Source: Pseudodesulfovibrio sp. 5S69
Lineage (GTDB): Bacteria; Desulfobacterota; Desulfovibrionia; Desulfovibrionales; Desulfovibrionaceae
Direction: 5' to 3'
Assembly: GCF_037094465.1 (NCBI RefSeq)
Contig: NZ_CP146609.1
Location: 4,097,162 to 4,161,161, forward strand
DNA: 64,000 nucleotides
The notes beneath the pieces were generated by a model. That model had not been told where the DNA came from and ran no database searches. It saw only the letters and a list, made by a program, of their open reading frames with translations. Shown here piece after piece: positions 38,759 through 47,738 of this stretch. Position numbers and translations under genes: made by a program. The first letter of the stretch is position 1, and each line of letters starts with the position of its first letter.

Positions 38759-39562
38759 ATGAACTGGTTGTCACGCTTTTCCCCGGCCGTTTTTCTTCTC
38801 TTTTTCCTCTGGCCACTTACGAATTCCGCCCGCGCGGCCGCATCGGCCGACCTCCGAGTGCTTGCCGAGCCCAACGGTCGGGCGGTCCAGCCCCAAAACG
38901 GCGGACTGGGCGGCTGGGCCGTGGACCTCGTCCGCGAACTCATGGACCGGACACACTGCACGGCGGCCATCGAGCCCATGCCGTGGGCACGGGCCTACGA
39001 CATCGCCCTGAACAAGCCCGGGGTGGTCCTGTTTCCCACCACCCGGACCGAGGAGCGCGACCCGCGCTTCTACTGGGTGGGGCCGATCTTCCGGGTGCGC
39101 TGGTGCTTTCTGGCCCGCAAGGGGTCCGGGGTCACCATCCGTTGCCTGGACGACGCCCGCAGGGTCGGGTCCATCGGCACCTACTTCGGCGATGCGCGCG
39201 ACCGCTATCTCGCCGGGCTGGGGTTCACCAACCTGCAACGGGCCGCGAGCGACGCGACCAACTACCGCAAATTGGAGTACGGGCGGCTGGACCTGATCGT
39301 GGGCAGCGACACCGGGCTGGAGTCCATGGCCGACGCCGCCGGAATCGACCCGAACAACTTCGAGCCGGTGTTCGTGCTCAAGGAGGTGGACCTGTACGTG
39401 GCCCTGTCGCACGGCACCGCGCCCGAGACCGTGGACGCCTGGCAGCGGGCGTTCCGGACCATGCGCGACGACGGGACCCTGGCCGGCATCCTGAACAGGT
39501 GGTATCCCGGCCTGAAGCCGCCCCTGGACGAGCGGCTTCCCTGGCGCGACAAGAATGACTGA
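38759..39562 (+). CDS. Periplasmic solute-binding protein, family 3 type
   Basis: The product is 267 residues when started at MNWLSRFSPAVFLLFFLWPL, a clear signal peptide ending near ARA; the longer frame adds 50 residues without character. The body has the bilobal SBP_bac_3 pattern: GGWAVDLVRELMDRTHCTAAIEPMPWARAY (binding-lobe start), TTRTEERDPRFYWVGPIF, and a C-terminal VDAWQRAFRTMRDDGTLAGIL. There is no permease or ATPase gene beside it, so it may serve a distant transporter or a sensor. The binding specificity is unknown; amino acids are usual for the family. Confidence 0.85.
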   Translation: MNWLSRFSPAVFLLFFLWPLTNSARAAASADLRVLAEPNGRAVQPQNGGLGGWAVDLVRELMDRTHCTAAIEPMPWARAYDIALNKPGVVLFPTTRTEERDPRFYWVGPIFRVRWCFLARKGSGVTIRCLDDARRVGSIGTYFGDARDRYLAGLGFTNLQRAASDATNYRKLEYGRLDLIVGSDTGLESMADAAGIDPNNFEPVFVLKEVDLYVALSHGTAPETVDAWQRAFRTMRDDGTLAGILNRWYPGLKPPLDERLPWRDKND

Positions 39563-39567
39563 GCACG

Positions 39568-39605
39568 AAAAAAGCCGGTTCGGGCAACCCCGAACCGGCT
39601 TTTTC
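39568..39605. terminator. Bidirectional terminator
   Basis: AAAAAAGCCGGTTCGGG and CCCGAACCGGCTTTTT flank a short CAA loop. It serves the solute-binding-protein gene and the converging ilvD. Confidence 0.92.
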
Positions 39606-39623
39606 ATTGCGTGACGCGCCCGG

Positions 39624-41285
39624 CTATTTCTCGTAGACCGCGCCGCGCGCGGCCGAGGTGACCAGCTTGGCGTAGCGCCGCAGGAACGGGGAGGAGACCT
39701 CCTTGACCACGGGTTTGTGGGTCTTCTTGCGTTCCTCCAGCTCGGCCTCGTCCACCAGCAGGTTGATCGTGCGGGCCGGGATGTCGATCTCGATACGATC
39801 GCCCTCGCGGATCAGGCCCACCGGCCCACCGGCCGCGGCCTCGGGCGAGATGTGGCCCACGGCCGCGCCGCGCGTGCCGCCGGAGAACCGGCCGTCGGTG
39901 ATGAGCGCCACGGACCCGCCGAGCCCCATGCCGGAAATGGCCGAGGTGGGGGTGAGCATCTCGCGCATGCCGGGGCCGCCCTTGGGGCCTTCGTAGAGGA
40001 TGACGACCACGTCGCCGGGCTTGATCTCGTTGCCCAGGATGGCGGCCACGCCCTCCTCCTCGCTGTTGAAGACCCGGGCCGTGCCGGTGTTCCGCATCAT
40101 CTCCGGAGCCACGGCGGACTGCTTCACGCAGCAGCCGTCGGGCGCGATGTTGCCGTACAGGATGGCGATGCCGCCCTCGTTGGAATAGGGGTTGTCGATG
40201 GGCCGGACGATCTCGTGGTTGGTGACCTGGGCGTTCAGGTCCTTGAGGTTCTCGCCGAGCGTCTTGCCGGTGACGGTCATGACGTCGAGGTTGAGCAGGT
40301 CCTTCTTGACCAGCTCGCTCATGACGCCGGGGATGCCGCCGGACTCGTCCAGGTCCTGCATGTAGTGCGGCCCGGCCGGGGCCAGCTTGCACAGGTTGGG
40401 CGTCTTCATGCTGATTTCATTGAACATCTGAAGCGAAAGATCAAGGTTCGCCTCGGCGAACAGGGCGGGCAGGTGCAGGGTGGTGTTGGTCGAACAGCCC
40501 AACGCCATGTCCATGGTCACCGCGTTGTGCACGGATTTCTCGGTGACGATGTCGCGCGGCCGGATGTCGCGCTCATACATCTCCATGACCTGCATGCCCG
40601 CCTTCTTGGCCAGCCGGACGCGGGCGGACATGACCGCCGGGATGGTGCCGTTGCCGGGCAGGGCCAGGCCAATGGACTCGGCCATGCAGTTCATGGAGTT
40701 GGCCGTGAACATGCCCGCGCACGAGCCGCAGGTGGGGCACGCGCCCGCCGTGTATTCCTCCAGCTCCTCCTCGGTCATCTGGCCCGAGCGGACCTTGCCC
40801 ACGCCCTCGAACACGGTAATCAGGTCCGAGGTCTTCTTGTGCCCGGCCAGCATGGGGCCGCCGGACACGAGCACGGCCGGGATGTTCAGCCGGAGCATGG
40901 CCATGAGCATGCCGGGCACGATCTTGTCGCAGTTGGGGATGCAGACGATGGCGTCGAACGGGTGTGCCGTGGCCATGATTTCCACCGAATCGGCGATGAT
41001 CTCGCGGCTGGGCAGTGACATCTTCATGCCCTCGTGGTTCATGGCCAGGCCGTCGCACACGCCGATGGCCGGGAATTCGAGCGGCGTGCCGCCCGCCATG
41101 CGGATGCCCGCCTTGACGGCTTCGGCGATGGTATCCAGGTGCACATGACCGGGGATAATTTCATTCTGGGCGTTGCATACGCCGATCAGGGGCCTGTCCA
41201 TCTCTTCCTTGGACAGCCCGCTCGCATACAACAGCGAACGGTGCGGGGCCTTCTCCAATCCACCAGTCATCTTTTTACTACGCAT
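39624..41285 (-). CDS. ilvD: Dihydroxy-acid dehydratase
   Basis: The product is 553 residues, the family norm. Fe-S ligands are in [17 protein letters not shown] and [17 protein letters not shown], plus an early cysteine in [10 protein letters not shown]. The carboxy domain has [16 protein letters not shown]. The enzyme dehydrates dihydroxy acids in the valine, leucine and isoleucine pathway, using an oxygen-sensitive Fe-S cluster. It stands alone; no other ilv gene is in the window. Confidence 0.97.
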   Translation of the reverse strand: MRSKKMTGGLEKAPHRSLLYASGLSKEEMDRPLIGVCNAQNEIIPGHVHLDTIAEAVKAGIRMAGGTPLEFPAIGVCDGLAMNHEGMKMSLPSREIIADSVEIMATAHPFDAIVCIPNCDKIVPGMLMAMLRLNIPAVLVSGGPMLAGHKKTSDLITVFEGVGKVRSGQMTEEELEEYTAGACPTCGSCAGMFTANSMNCMAESIGLALPGNGTIPAVMSARVRLAKKAGMQVMEMYERDIRPRDIVTEKSVHNAVTMDMALGCSTNTTLHLPALFAEANLDLSLQMFNEISMKTPNLCKLAPAGPHYMQDLDESGGIPGVMSELVKKDLLNLDVMTVTGKTLGENLKDLNAQVTNHEIVRPIDNPYSNEGGIAILYGNIAPDGCCVKQSAVAPEMMRNTGTARVFNSEEEGVAAILGNEIKPGDVVVILYEGPKGGPGMREMLTPTSAISGMGLGGSVALITDGRFSGGTRGAAVGHISPEAAAGGPVGLIREGDRIEIDIPARTINLLVDEAELEERKKTHKPVVKEVSSPFLRRYAKLVTSAARGAVYEK

Positions 41286-41449
41286 CGGAATACCTCTCGG
41301 GTTACGGAAATTCGGGCAGTCAGTTCACTACCGATGAGGGCGGCCTGTCAACTTTTTTCACTTCCCGCCATTTTTTTCGTGCACTTCCGCGGCCCCGTGC
41401 GTCTATAGTAAGGAAAAGGCTGCCGCTGCTTCCCCAAGGAGAACACGCG

Positions 41450-42121
41450 ATGAAACGAATCTACAGGCCCACCGGGTCCCCCGAAGACTGGCGCGGGTTC
41501 CTGGCATCCCCCGAAAAACAGTGGAAAAACGGCTGCTCGGCCAAGGAGTTGGCCTACGCCTGGGAGTCCGCCGACGGCTGGCCGCCCGAGGTCGCCGCCC
41601 TGCTCAAAAGCGCCCCGGACTTCGCCGACCTGGAGATGATCCTGGCCATCCCCGAACACAAAGTCCCCCTGCCGGGCCCCGGCAATCCATCACAGAACGA
41701 CCTCTTCGTCCTGGCCGGGAACGGCTCCGGGCCGGTCACGGTCATGGTCGAGGGCAAAGCGGCCGAGCCCTTCGGCCAGCCGCTGGGCCAGTGGCGGCAG
41801 GGTGCCTCGGACGGCAAGCGGCGACGGCTCGCCCATCTTCAGGATATCCTCGGCCTGCCGGACAAGCTGCCGGACTCGGTGCGCTACCAGCTCCTGCACC
41901 GAACGGCCTCGGCCCTAATCGAGGCCCGCCGCTTCCGCGCGAAGGCCGCGGTCATGCTGGTCCACTCCTTCAGCCCCACCCACCAGTGGTTCAACGACTT
42001 CGCGGCCTTCCTGGACCTCTTCGCCGTCAACGCCAAGCCCGGCCAGCTCCACCGCGTCTCCACGGACACCCGCGTTCCCCTGTACGCGGGCTGGGCCACG
42101 GGCAGGCCCGCCGCCCCCTGA
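41450..42121 (+). CDS. Conserved unknown with PD-(D/E)xK nuclease-like motif
   Basis: The product is 223 residues from the ATG after AAGGAG. I do not recognise a named family. Residues 57-108 show the spacing of a PD-(D/E)xK core: Glu62 or Glu69 in an N-terminal helix, Asp84 in SQNDLFVLA, and Glu101-x-Lys103 in VTVMVEGKAAEPFG. The second half is helical with RRRLAHLQDILGL and a final AVMLVHSFSPTHQWFNDF. There is no signal or membrane helix. It could be a nuclease-fold protein; the N-terminal WRGFLASPEKQW and YAWESADGWPPEV are conserved-looking and without a clear role. It stands alone and ends in a terminator. Confidence 0.6.
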   Translation: MKRIYRPTGSPEDWRGFLASPEKQWKNGCSAKELAYAWESADGWPPEVAALLKSAPDFADLEMILAIPEHKVPLPGPGNPSQNDLFVLAGNGSGPVTVMVEGKAAEPFGQPLGQWRQGASDGKRRRLAHLQDILGLPDKLPDSVRYQLLHRTASALIEARRFRAKAAVMLVHSFSPTHQWFNDFAAFLDLFAVNAKPGQLHRVSTDTRVPLYAGWATGRPAAP

Positions 42122-42135
42122 CGGCCGAAGACGGA

Positions 42136-42165
42136 AAAGCCCCGCCGGTCGCCCGGCGGGGCCTT
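42136..42165. terminator. Terminator between converging genes
   Basis: AAAGCCCCGCCGG and CCGGCGGGGCCTT pair with a TCGC loop. The T-run is short. Confidence 0.75.
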
Positions 42166-42300
42166 GACCTGAAGAAGGGGTGGCAAGGGAAGTGCTCGTT
42201 TTCTTCAGGAGATGATGGTGGTCACGGAATATTCCGTTCTGTTCCGCCTCGGGGCGATGGTTACGGTTTCCGGTCGGCGCGGGGCGCCGCCGGGCGGGGG

Positions 42301-44001
42301 CTACTCCCCCATGTCCACGTGGAAGGGCCAGGCCATGATGCCGCCCTCCATGACTTTGATGTTGGTCCAGCCTTCCGCTTCGAGCACACGCTGGGCCTCG
42401 TAGCCGCGCATGGATATCTTGCAGAAGGTGATGATCTCCGCGTCCCTGTCCTGCGGCAGCTTGTCCAGGGAGTTGCGCAGCGCGCCCAGCGGGATGAGGG
42501 TCTCTCCCACGTTCAGGCGCATGGCCGCGAACTCGCCGGGGGCGCGCACGTCCAGGATGAACGGCCTGTCGCCGCTGTCCAGCCGGGCCTTGACCTCGGC
42601 ATTGCCGATGCCGGTCATCCGGCCGCACATCTTGTTGTCCAGGATGTGGGCCGTGGTGATGAAGTGGTCGATGGCCAGGGAGAACGGCGGCGCGTAGGGC
42701 AGGTCTGCGGTGTTGATGTCCAGGACCGTGTTGCCGTTCATGACGGCCATGGCCGCCTCGGCGAGCTGGCGGTTGACCGCGCCGGGCCCCACGCACTGGA
42801 ACCCCAGGATGCGCCCGGTCTTGGCGTCGGCCACCATCTTGGAGACCAGCAGGCGCGCGCCCATGAAGCCGGGCCGGTCCAGGCTGGCGTTGGTCGCGGT
42901 GACCACGTCGAAGCCCTCTTGCCGGGCCCGCTTTTCGGACAGGCCGGTGGCTCCGGCGGACAGGTCGAAGACCTTGCAGATGCCGCTGTTCACCGTGCCG
43001 GGGAAGGTCCTCCTGTCGCCCAGGACCATGTTGTCCGCGGCCACGCGCGCCTCCAGGTTGGCCAGGTCGCCGTACGGGGCAAAGACCTTCTTGCCGGTGA
43101 TCCGGTGGGTGATCTCCACGCAGTCGCCCGCCGCATAGATGTGCGGGTCGGACGTGCGCATGAACTCGTCCACGGCGATGCCGCCGAACGCGCCGATGTC
43201 CAGGCCCGCCTCGCGCGCCAGGTCCGCGTTGGGGACCACGCCGATGGAGACCACGGCCAGTTCGCAGGGAACCACCGTGCCGTCCTTGAGCCGGACCCCG
43301 GTCAGCTTGCCGTCTTTGCCAAGGAACTCGGCCACGCCGTTGTCGGTGTGCACGGTCACGCCCTTGGAGGCCACGTGCTTCTCGACCAGCTTGGCGATCT
43401 CCCAGTCCAGGAACATGAGCAGTTGGGAGAGCATCTCCACCACGCTCACGTGCATGCCGGATTCGGTCAGGGCCTCGCAGAGTTCGATGCCGATCAGCCC
43501 GCCGCCCACGATGACGGCGTTTTTGACCGCACCGGAGTCAGCCAGGCCGCGCAGCCGGTCCGCGTCGCGCATCTCGGACAGCGAACACACGCCGTCCAGG
43601 TCGATGCCCGGAATGGGCGGACGCCGGGGCGTCGCGCCGGTGCAGAGGATGAGTTTGTCGTACTCGACGGCCGACGGCTCTCCGCTGCCTAGGTCGAGGC
43701 AGGACACGGTCCTGTTTTCGCGGTTGATGGCGGTCACTTCCGTATTCACCTTGGCGTTCACGCCTTTCGCCGCCGCAAAGAACGCGGGGTCGCGCACCAC
43801 GCCCGTGGGCGTGGCCAGCAGCGAGTTTCTTTCATCGAAGTTGCCTCCGATGTAGTAGGGATAGCCGCACGAGGCCATGGACAGTTCCGGGGCCTTCTGC
43901 AGCAGGGTCACCTCCGCCTTCGCGTCCAGCCGCCTGGCTCGCGCCGCGGCTTTGGGTCCGGCGGCGGAACCGCCTATGACAACGATCTTTTGTGCACTCA
44001 T
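42301..44001 (-). CDS. CoA-disulfide reductase / NADH oxidase with rhodanese domain
   Basis: The product is 566 residues from the ATG at 44001, with GAGGAG upstream. The FAD-binding N terminus (KIVVIGGSAAGPKAAARAR) is followed by the single active-site Cys45 in SMASCGYPYYIGG, typical of CoA-disulfide reductase and NAD(P)H peroxidase/polysulfide reductase (Npsr, CoADR-RHD). An NAD site (AVIVGGGLIGIELCEAL) and dimerisation domain follow. The last 105 residues are a rhodanese with catalytic Cys527 in ITFCKISMRGYEA. Such fusions reduce CoA polysulfides or sulfane sulfur with NADH in anaerobes. A perfect FNR-type box lies upstream, consistent with anaerobic control. Confidence 0.93.
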   Translation of the reverse strand: MSAQKIVVIGGSAAGPKAAARARRLDAKAEVTLLQKAPELSMASCGYPYYIGGNFDERNSLLATPTGVVRDPAFFAAAKGVNAKVNTEVTAINRENRTVSCLDLGSGEPSAVEYDKLILCTGATPRRPPIPGIDLDGVCSLSEMRDADRLRGLADSGAVKNAVIVGGGLIGIELCEALTESGMHVSVVEMLSQLLMFLDWEIAKLVEKHVASKGVTVHTDNGVAEFLGKDGKLTGVRLKDGTVVPCELAVVSIGVVPNADLAREAGLDIGAFGGIAVDEFMRTSDPHIYAAGDCVEITHRITGKKVFAPYGDLANLEARVAADNMVLGDRRTFPGTVNSGICKVFDLSAGATGLSEKRARQEGFDVVTATNASLDRPGFMGARLLVSKMVADAKTGRILGFQCVGPGAVNRQLAEAAMAVMNGNTVLDINTADLPYAPPFSLAIDHFITTAHILDNKMCGRMTGIGNAEVKARLDSGDRPFILDVRAPGEFAAMRLNVGETLIPLGALRNSLDKLPQDRDAEIITFCKISMRGYEAQRVLEAEGWTNIKVMEGGIMAWPFHVDMGE

Positions 44002-44088
44002 GCCATTTCTCCTCTTCGCCTCCCTCCGCGGCTCCGGCCGGGGGGGGAAATCCGGTGGCAATGTTTTGTGCCCAAAAGCGGATCGTAA

Positions 44089-44105
44089 CGGGGTCGGACC
44101 GACCC
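44089..44105. promoter_or_regulatory. 17-bp perfect palindrome before the CoA-disulfide reductase gene
   Basis: GGGGTCGG-A-CCGACCCC is symmetrical on both arms. It sits 88-104 bases upstream of the reductase start, between the FNR-type box and the gene. It may be a repressor site or a hairpin in the leader. Confidence 0.4.
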
Positions 44106-44150
44106 CATCTCCTTGAAGCCGCCACCGTACGCCGCTCCAAGACGCGGACC

Positions 44151-44166
44151 ATTGATCGAGATCAAT
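44151..44166 (-). promoter_or_regulatory. FNR-type binding site
   Basis: ATTGAT-CGAG-ATCAAT matches TTGAT-N4-ATCAA perfectly in both half-sites. It is centred about 157 bases upstream of the reductase start on the minus strand. It also lies in the gap after ribB, whose transcript ends at the terminator beside it. The reductase is the likely target. Confidence 0.65.
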
Positions 44167-44220
44167 GCAATCCGTTTTTTTAAGAATAAAGGGACGGTCG
44201 GCAAGAGGGCCGGACAGAAA

Positions 44221-44260
44221 AAAGGCCCCGCCGGGCGAAACGGCGGGGCCTTGGTTTTTA
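44221..44260. terminator. Terminator of ribB
   Basis: AAGGCCCCGCCG and CGGCGGGGCCTT pair perfectly. On the minus strand TTTTTTCTG follows, a strong terminator for ribB; on the plus strand TTGGTTTTTA follows. Confidence 0.85.
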
Positions 44261-44297
44261 GGAGAAGAAGGTTGAGGGTGTCGGCCCGGACCAGAGC

Positions 44298-45035
44298 CTA
44301 CCGGCCCGAGGCAAAGGTGCTTCGGGGGAAGATCGAGGTGGGCTTGGTCACGGCAGACGAATCTTCCGGCATGACCATCTCGGCGTTGATGTCGCCGATG
44401 TGCTCACGGTAGGCGATGATGTCCTGGACCGTGCACATGGCCATCTGGTGCTTGATGGCAAAGGCCACGATCTCATGCAGCTTGGCCATGGTCCCGTCGG
44501 GGTTGGTCAGCTCGGCGAGCACGCCGCAGGGTTCGAGTCCGGCCAACCGGTTGAGGTCCACGGTGGCCTCGGTGTGGCCGCCGCGTTCGAGCACGCCGCC
44601 GTGTTTGGCGCAGAGCGGGAACACGTGGCCGGGGCTGGCCAGGCTGGCGGGCGTGGCGTCCGGGGCGATGGCCGCCTTGACGGTGGTCACCCGGTCCGCC
44701 GCGGACACGCCGGTGGTCACGCCCTGGGCCGCCTCGATGGAGATGGTGAAGGCGGTGTTGTAGGCGCTGGTGTTGTTCTCGACCATCATGGGCAGGCCGA
44801 GGGAGTTGATCTTGTCTTCGGTCATGCACAGGCAGACGATGCCGCTGCATTCCCGGATGAGCATGGCCATCTGCTCATTGGTCAGGGTCTTGGCCGCGAA
44901 GATGAGGTCGCCCTCGTTTTCGCGGTCCGCATTGTCCGTGACCAGCACGCCGTTGCCCTTTCGCAAGGACTTGAGCGCTTTCTCGACCCTGGAAATGGGG
45001 CCGCCGAACTGTTTGAGGATTGGCTGATCCATCAT
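44298..45035 (-). CDS. ribB: 3,4-dihydroxy-2-butanone 4-phosphate synthase
   Basis: The product is 245 residues. Substrate- and magnesium-binding block [18 protein letters not shown] is present near residue 35, with [12 protein letters not shown], the ASPGHVFPL loop and [11 protein letters not shown]. The enzyme makes the four-carbon unit of riboflavin from ribulose 5-phosphate. It is mono-functional; no RibA domain follows. An FMN riboswitch lies upstream, so the gene is shut off by FMN. The C-terminal 25 residues are longer than in E. coli RibB. Confidence 0.95.
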   Translation of the reverse strand: MMDQPILKQFGGPISRVEKALKSLRKGNGVLVTDNADRENEGDLIFAAKTLTNEQMAMLIRECSGIVCLCMTEDKINSLGLPMMVENNTSAYNTAFTISIEAAQGVTTGVSAADRVTTVKAAIAPDATPASLASPGHVFPLCAKHGGVLERGGHTEATVDLNRLAGLEPCGVLAELTNPDGTMAKLHEIVAFAIKHQMAMCTVQDIIAYREHIGDINAEMVMPEDSSAVTKPTSIFPRSTFASGR

Positions 45036-45170
45036 GAAGCTCCTTCGATAAAGAGTATGAATGAATCAGGGCGCATAGACAGGCGAACGAGCGAGAGCGC
45101 CCGCCGCGGCGACCGCCGACCCCGGCGGGGAACCCGCCCGGCAACGGCCGCTGGACTGCCTCATTCTCTT

Positions 45171-45304
45171 CATTCCGGACTCTTACCGTCGGCCCCGGAT
45201 TCGCACCGGGTCTGCTGGACCCCCTCCACCCGGAGGGGCGCTCGCGGGCTCGCCGGCAAAGCCGGATCACCGCCGGTGGGGACTTCCACCCCGCCCTGAG
45301 AACA
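45171..45304 (-). ncRNA. FMN riboswitch (RFN element) of ribB
   Basis: Read on the minus strand, the conserved blocks follow in order: TTCTCAGGGCGGGGT, TCCCCACCGGCGGT, the GAGCCCGCGAGCG internal element, CAGACCCGGTG, AATCCGGGGCCGACGGT and AAGAGTCCGGA. These form the six-helix FMN aptamer. A G/C-rich hairpin (about 45120-45145) between aptamer and gene could be the expression platform that ends transcription or hides the ribosome site. The 461-base space from ribB to hypA is otherwise empty. Confidence 0.96.
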
Positions 45305-45496
45305 AGTTGGCTATAGCCATAAGACCGAACTGACTCCCGAGTCAACCAATACCGGCACATTTCGTAGGGTTTTTTCGTTCCCGGCCGCGCGACGGTCTAT
45401 CCCCCGCCGGATCAACGACATTTTTTCCGGCGACCACGGCGCCCGCCCGCCCGACGTCCTTGCCCACATCCGTTTTTCGGTGTACTGCTCACAGCC

Positions 45497-45853
45497 ATGC
45501 ATGAAATGTCGATTGTCGAATCCATCCTCGGCATCCTGCGCGAAGAGATGGTCAAGTATGACGGCCAGAAGCTCAAGAAAGTGACCCTCAAGAACGGCCG
45601 ACTGGCCGGGGTGGTCACCGAGTCCCTGCAATTCGCCTGGGAGGCGCTCATCCCCGGCGGCGAATTCGACGGGGCCGAACTCGAAATCATCGAGGTGCCG
45701 GTGAAGGTGGCCTGCGGCGAATGCGGAGAGGTATTCAGCCCGGAGCACACCCGGTGCATGCCCTGCCCCAAGTGCGAAGCCCTGCTGGGCCACAAGGTGC
45801 TGGAGGGCAAGGAACTGCTCATCGACTCCATCGAAGTGGACGACCAGCAATAA
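45497..45853 (+). CDS. hypA: Hydrogenase/urease nickel incorporation protein HypA
   Basis: The product is 118 residues. The N-terminal MHEMSI supplies the conserved nickel ligand His2. The zinc site is Cys73, Cys76, Cys90 and Cys93 (CGECG and CPKC), with an extra Cys87. HypA delivers nickel to the [NiFe]-hydrogenase large subunit together with HypB, encoded 13 bases downstream. No clear Shine-Dalgarno stands before the ATG. No hydrogenase structural gene is in the window. Confidence 0.95.
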   Translation: MHEMSIVESILGILREEMVKYDGQKLKKVTLKNGRLAGVVTESLQFAWEALIPGGEFDGAELEIIEVPVKVACGECGEVFSPEHTRCMPCPKCEALLGHKVLEGKELLIDSIEVDDQQ

Positions 45854-45866
45854 AGAAGGAGTGACC

Positions 45867-46526
45867 ATGTCCAAGGAAGTGACCATAGTCCGCAACGTGC
45901 TCGAAGCCAACGACCGCCTGGCCGACGAGCTCCAGAACAATTTCCGGGTCAAGAAGATCCTGTGCCTGAACCTGATGAGTTCCCCCGGCGCGGGCAAGAC
46001 CACCCTGCTCGAACGAACCCTGACCGACCTGCGCGACGAGTTCAAGATGGCCGTCATCGAGGGCGACCTGCAGACCGACAACGACGCCCAGCGCGTGGCC
46101 GCCACCGGGGCCCAGGCCGTGCAGATCAACACCGAGGGCGGCTGCCACCTGGATTCCGGCATGGTCATGGACGCGCTCAAGGCCATCGACACCGACGGGC
46201 TGGACATCCTCTTCGTCGAAAACGTGGGCAACCTGGTCTGCCCGGCCGAGTTCAACGTGGGCGAGGACTACAAGGTCACCCTGCTGTCCGTGGCCGAGGG
46301 CGACGACAAGCCCGAGAAGTACCCGTTCATGTTCCACATCTCCGCAGTCATGCTCCTGAACAAGGTGGACCTGCTGCCCTACGTGGACTTCGACCTGCAA
46401 AAGGCCGAGAACCATGCCAAGAAACTGAACAAGGACATAGAGGTCATGCCCATCTCCGCGCGCACCGGCGAGAACCTGGAGCAGTGGTACGACTGGCTCC
46501 GGAAGAAGCGCGCCGAGAAACTGTAG
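45867..46526 (+). CDS. hypB: Hydrogenase nickel incorporation GTPase HypB
   Basis: The product is 219 residues, started at the ATG six bases after AAGGAG; a GTG six bases earlier is too close to that site. The G1 loop is SSPGAGKTTLLE and the metal site is EGGCHLDSGMV. ENVGNLVCPAEF and NKVDLLPY complete the GTPase. The N terminus lacks the histidine-rich nickel store and the CxxCGC motif of E. coli HypB. It drives nickel transfer by GTP hydrolysis. It is coupled with hypA and ends in a terminator. Confidence 0.95.
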   Translation: MSKEVTIVRNVLEANDRLADELQNNFRVKKILCLNLMSSPGAGKTTLLERTLTDLRDEFKMAVIEGDLQTDNDAQRVAATGAQAVQINTEGGCHLDSGMVMDALKAIDTDGLDILFVENVGNLVCPAEFNVGEDYKVTLLSVAEGDDKPEKYPFMFHISAVMLLNKVDLLPYVDFDLQKAENHAKKLNKDIEVMPISARTGENLEQWYDWLRKKRAEKL

Positions 46527-46549
46527 GCGACTCCGCGACGCCGATTTCC

Positions 46550-46583
46550 AAGGGCCTCCCGAAAGGGCGGCCCTTTTTCTTTG
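46550..46583 (+). terminator. Terminator after hypB
   Basis: AAGGGCC and GGCCCTT close a loop with an inner CCCGAAAGGG hairpin, followed by TTTCTTT. Confidence 0.75.
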
Positions 46584-46643
46584 CGGTTGCCCGGTCCGTA
46601 CACCGCGGGCTATGCTCCGGGGAAACCGCCCCAGGAGAACCCC

Positions 46644-47651
46644 ATGAAAAGACCGGCGCTCTTCACGTTTATTTTCTGCCTGCTCTGGGCCGCCCCCGCC
46701 CTGGCCGGGGTGGGCATGACCGAGGCCGTGTTCACGGACGCGCAGCGCGGACGGACGCTGAAGACCCATATCTGGTATCCGAGCGACGACAAGCCCGCCG
46801 AGCGGTTCGCGGAAAACGCGGTCTTCGAGGGGATCGACGCGGTCAGGAACGGGGCCATCCGGCCCGGCAAGTATCCCCTGTACGTCCTGCTCCACGGAAC
46901 CACGGGCAACTGGCGCAACCTCTCCTGGCTGGCGGCGCGCCTGGCCGAGAACGGGGCCGTGGTCTGCGCGGCCGACCATCCGGGCTACACCTCGGGCGAC
47001 GCCGACCCGGCCTCGGTCCTGCGCGCCTGGGACCAGCCCCTGGACGCGAGCTTCCTGGCGGGCGAGATGCTGCGCTCCCGGTTCAAGGGCGTCATCAATC
47101 CGTCCAGGGTCTTTGCCGTGGGCTACTCGCTCGGCGGCTACAGCGCCCTGGCCCTGGCCGGGGCCCGGCTCGACCTGCGCCGCTACCCCGCTTTCTGCGC
47201 CGCGAACCGGGACCGCTCGTGCGGCTACTTCCGCACCGCCCTGCCCGGCCTGGCGGAGCGGGACTTCGTCGCGGCCGCCCGGGACCTTAAGGACGCGCGG
47301 TTCACGGCGGTCGTGGCCATCGCGCCGGGATTCGTGGAAGTGTGCACGCCCGCGTCCCTGCGGTCCATCTCCATCCCGACCCTGATCATCGGCGGGGGCA
47401 AGGACCGGAACATCCCGCCCTCCACCCACTTCTATCCCCGCTTCGAGGACTTCCCGCCGAACCTGGCCTACCGCGAGATCCCCGACGCCTCGCACTTCAG
47501 CTTCATGCAGATATGCAAGCCGGGGGCGCGGGAAATCCTGGCCGAAGAGGACGCGGCGTTCGTTTGCGAGGACCACGGCGCCGACCGGCGGGCCATCCAC
47601 GACAGGCTCTACCGCTACGTCGCGGACTTCCTCCAGCCCGCGGCCGACTGA
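46644..47651 (+). CDS. Exported alpha/beta hydrolase (dienelactone-hydrolase-like)
   Basis: The product is 335 residues from the ATG after AGGAG. A signal peptide (MKRPALFTFIFCLLWAAPALA) directs export. YVLLHGTTGNWRNLSWLA carries the oxyanion-hole strand, GYSLGGYSAL the nucleophile serine, and DASHFSF the catalytic histidine. An Asp in GGGKDRN would complete the triad. It belongs with COG4188-type predicted dienelactone hydrolases and platelet-activating-factor acetylhydrolases. It may act on lipid esters in the periplasm. It precedes the sigma-54 activator gene by 87 bases; the intervening GGCGA-N5-TCGCC site suggests a separate unit. Confidence 0.82.
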   Translation: MKRPALFTFIFCLLWAAPALAGVGMTEAVFTDAQRGRTLKTHIWYPSDDKPAERFAENAVFEGIDAVRNGAIRPGKYPLYVLLHGTTGNWRNLSWLAARLAENGAVVCAADHPGYTSGDADPASVLRAWDQPLDASFLAGEMLRSRFKGVINPSRVFAVGYSLGGYSALALAGARLDLRRYPAFCAANRDRSCGYFRTALPGLAERDFVAAARDLKDARFTAVVAIAPGFVEVCTPASLRSISIPTLIIGGGKDRNIPPSTHFYPRFEDFPPNLAYREIPDASHFSFMQICKPGAREILAEEDAAFVCEDHGADRRAIHDRLYRYVADFLQPAAD

Positions 47652-47679
47652 GCCGTCCCGGACCGTTCCGCGGATGCAA

Positions 47680-47694
47680 GGCGAATTTTTCGCC
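47680..47694. promoter_or_regulatory. Activator-site palindrome, copy 1 (GGCGA-N5-TCGCC)
   Basis: GGCGA-ATTTT-TCGCC lies 45 bases before the sigma-54 activator gene. It has the same arms and spacer length as the two sites before the NifX-like gene, so the activator probably controls its own expression, as activator or repressor. Confidence 0.6.
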
Positions 47695-47738
47695 CGGTTT
47701 TTGTTGGCAACCCCGTGTCCGGGTTGTACGGTGGTCCC

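Noticed and set aside
47711-47728. Possible sigma-54 promoter before the activator gene (TTGGCAACCCCGTGTC)
   Set aside because: The -24 half is fair, but the -12 position has TC instead of GC, so it fails the one dinucleotide that is nearly invariant.
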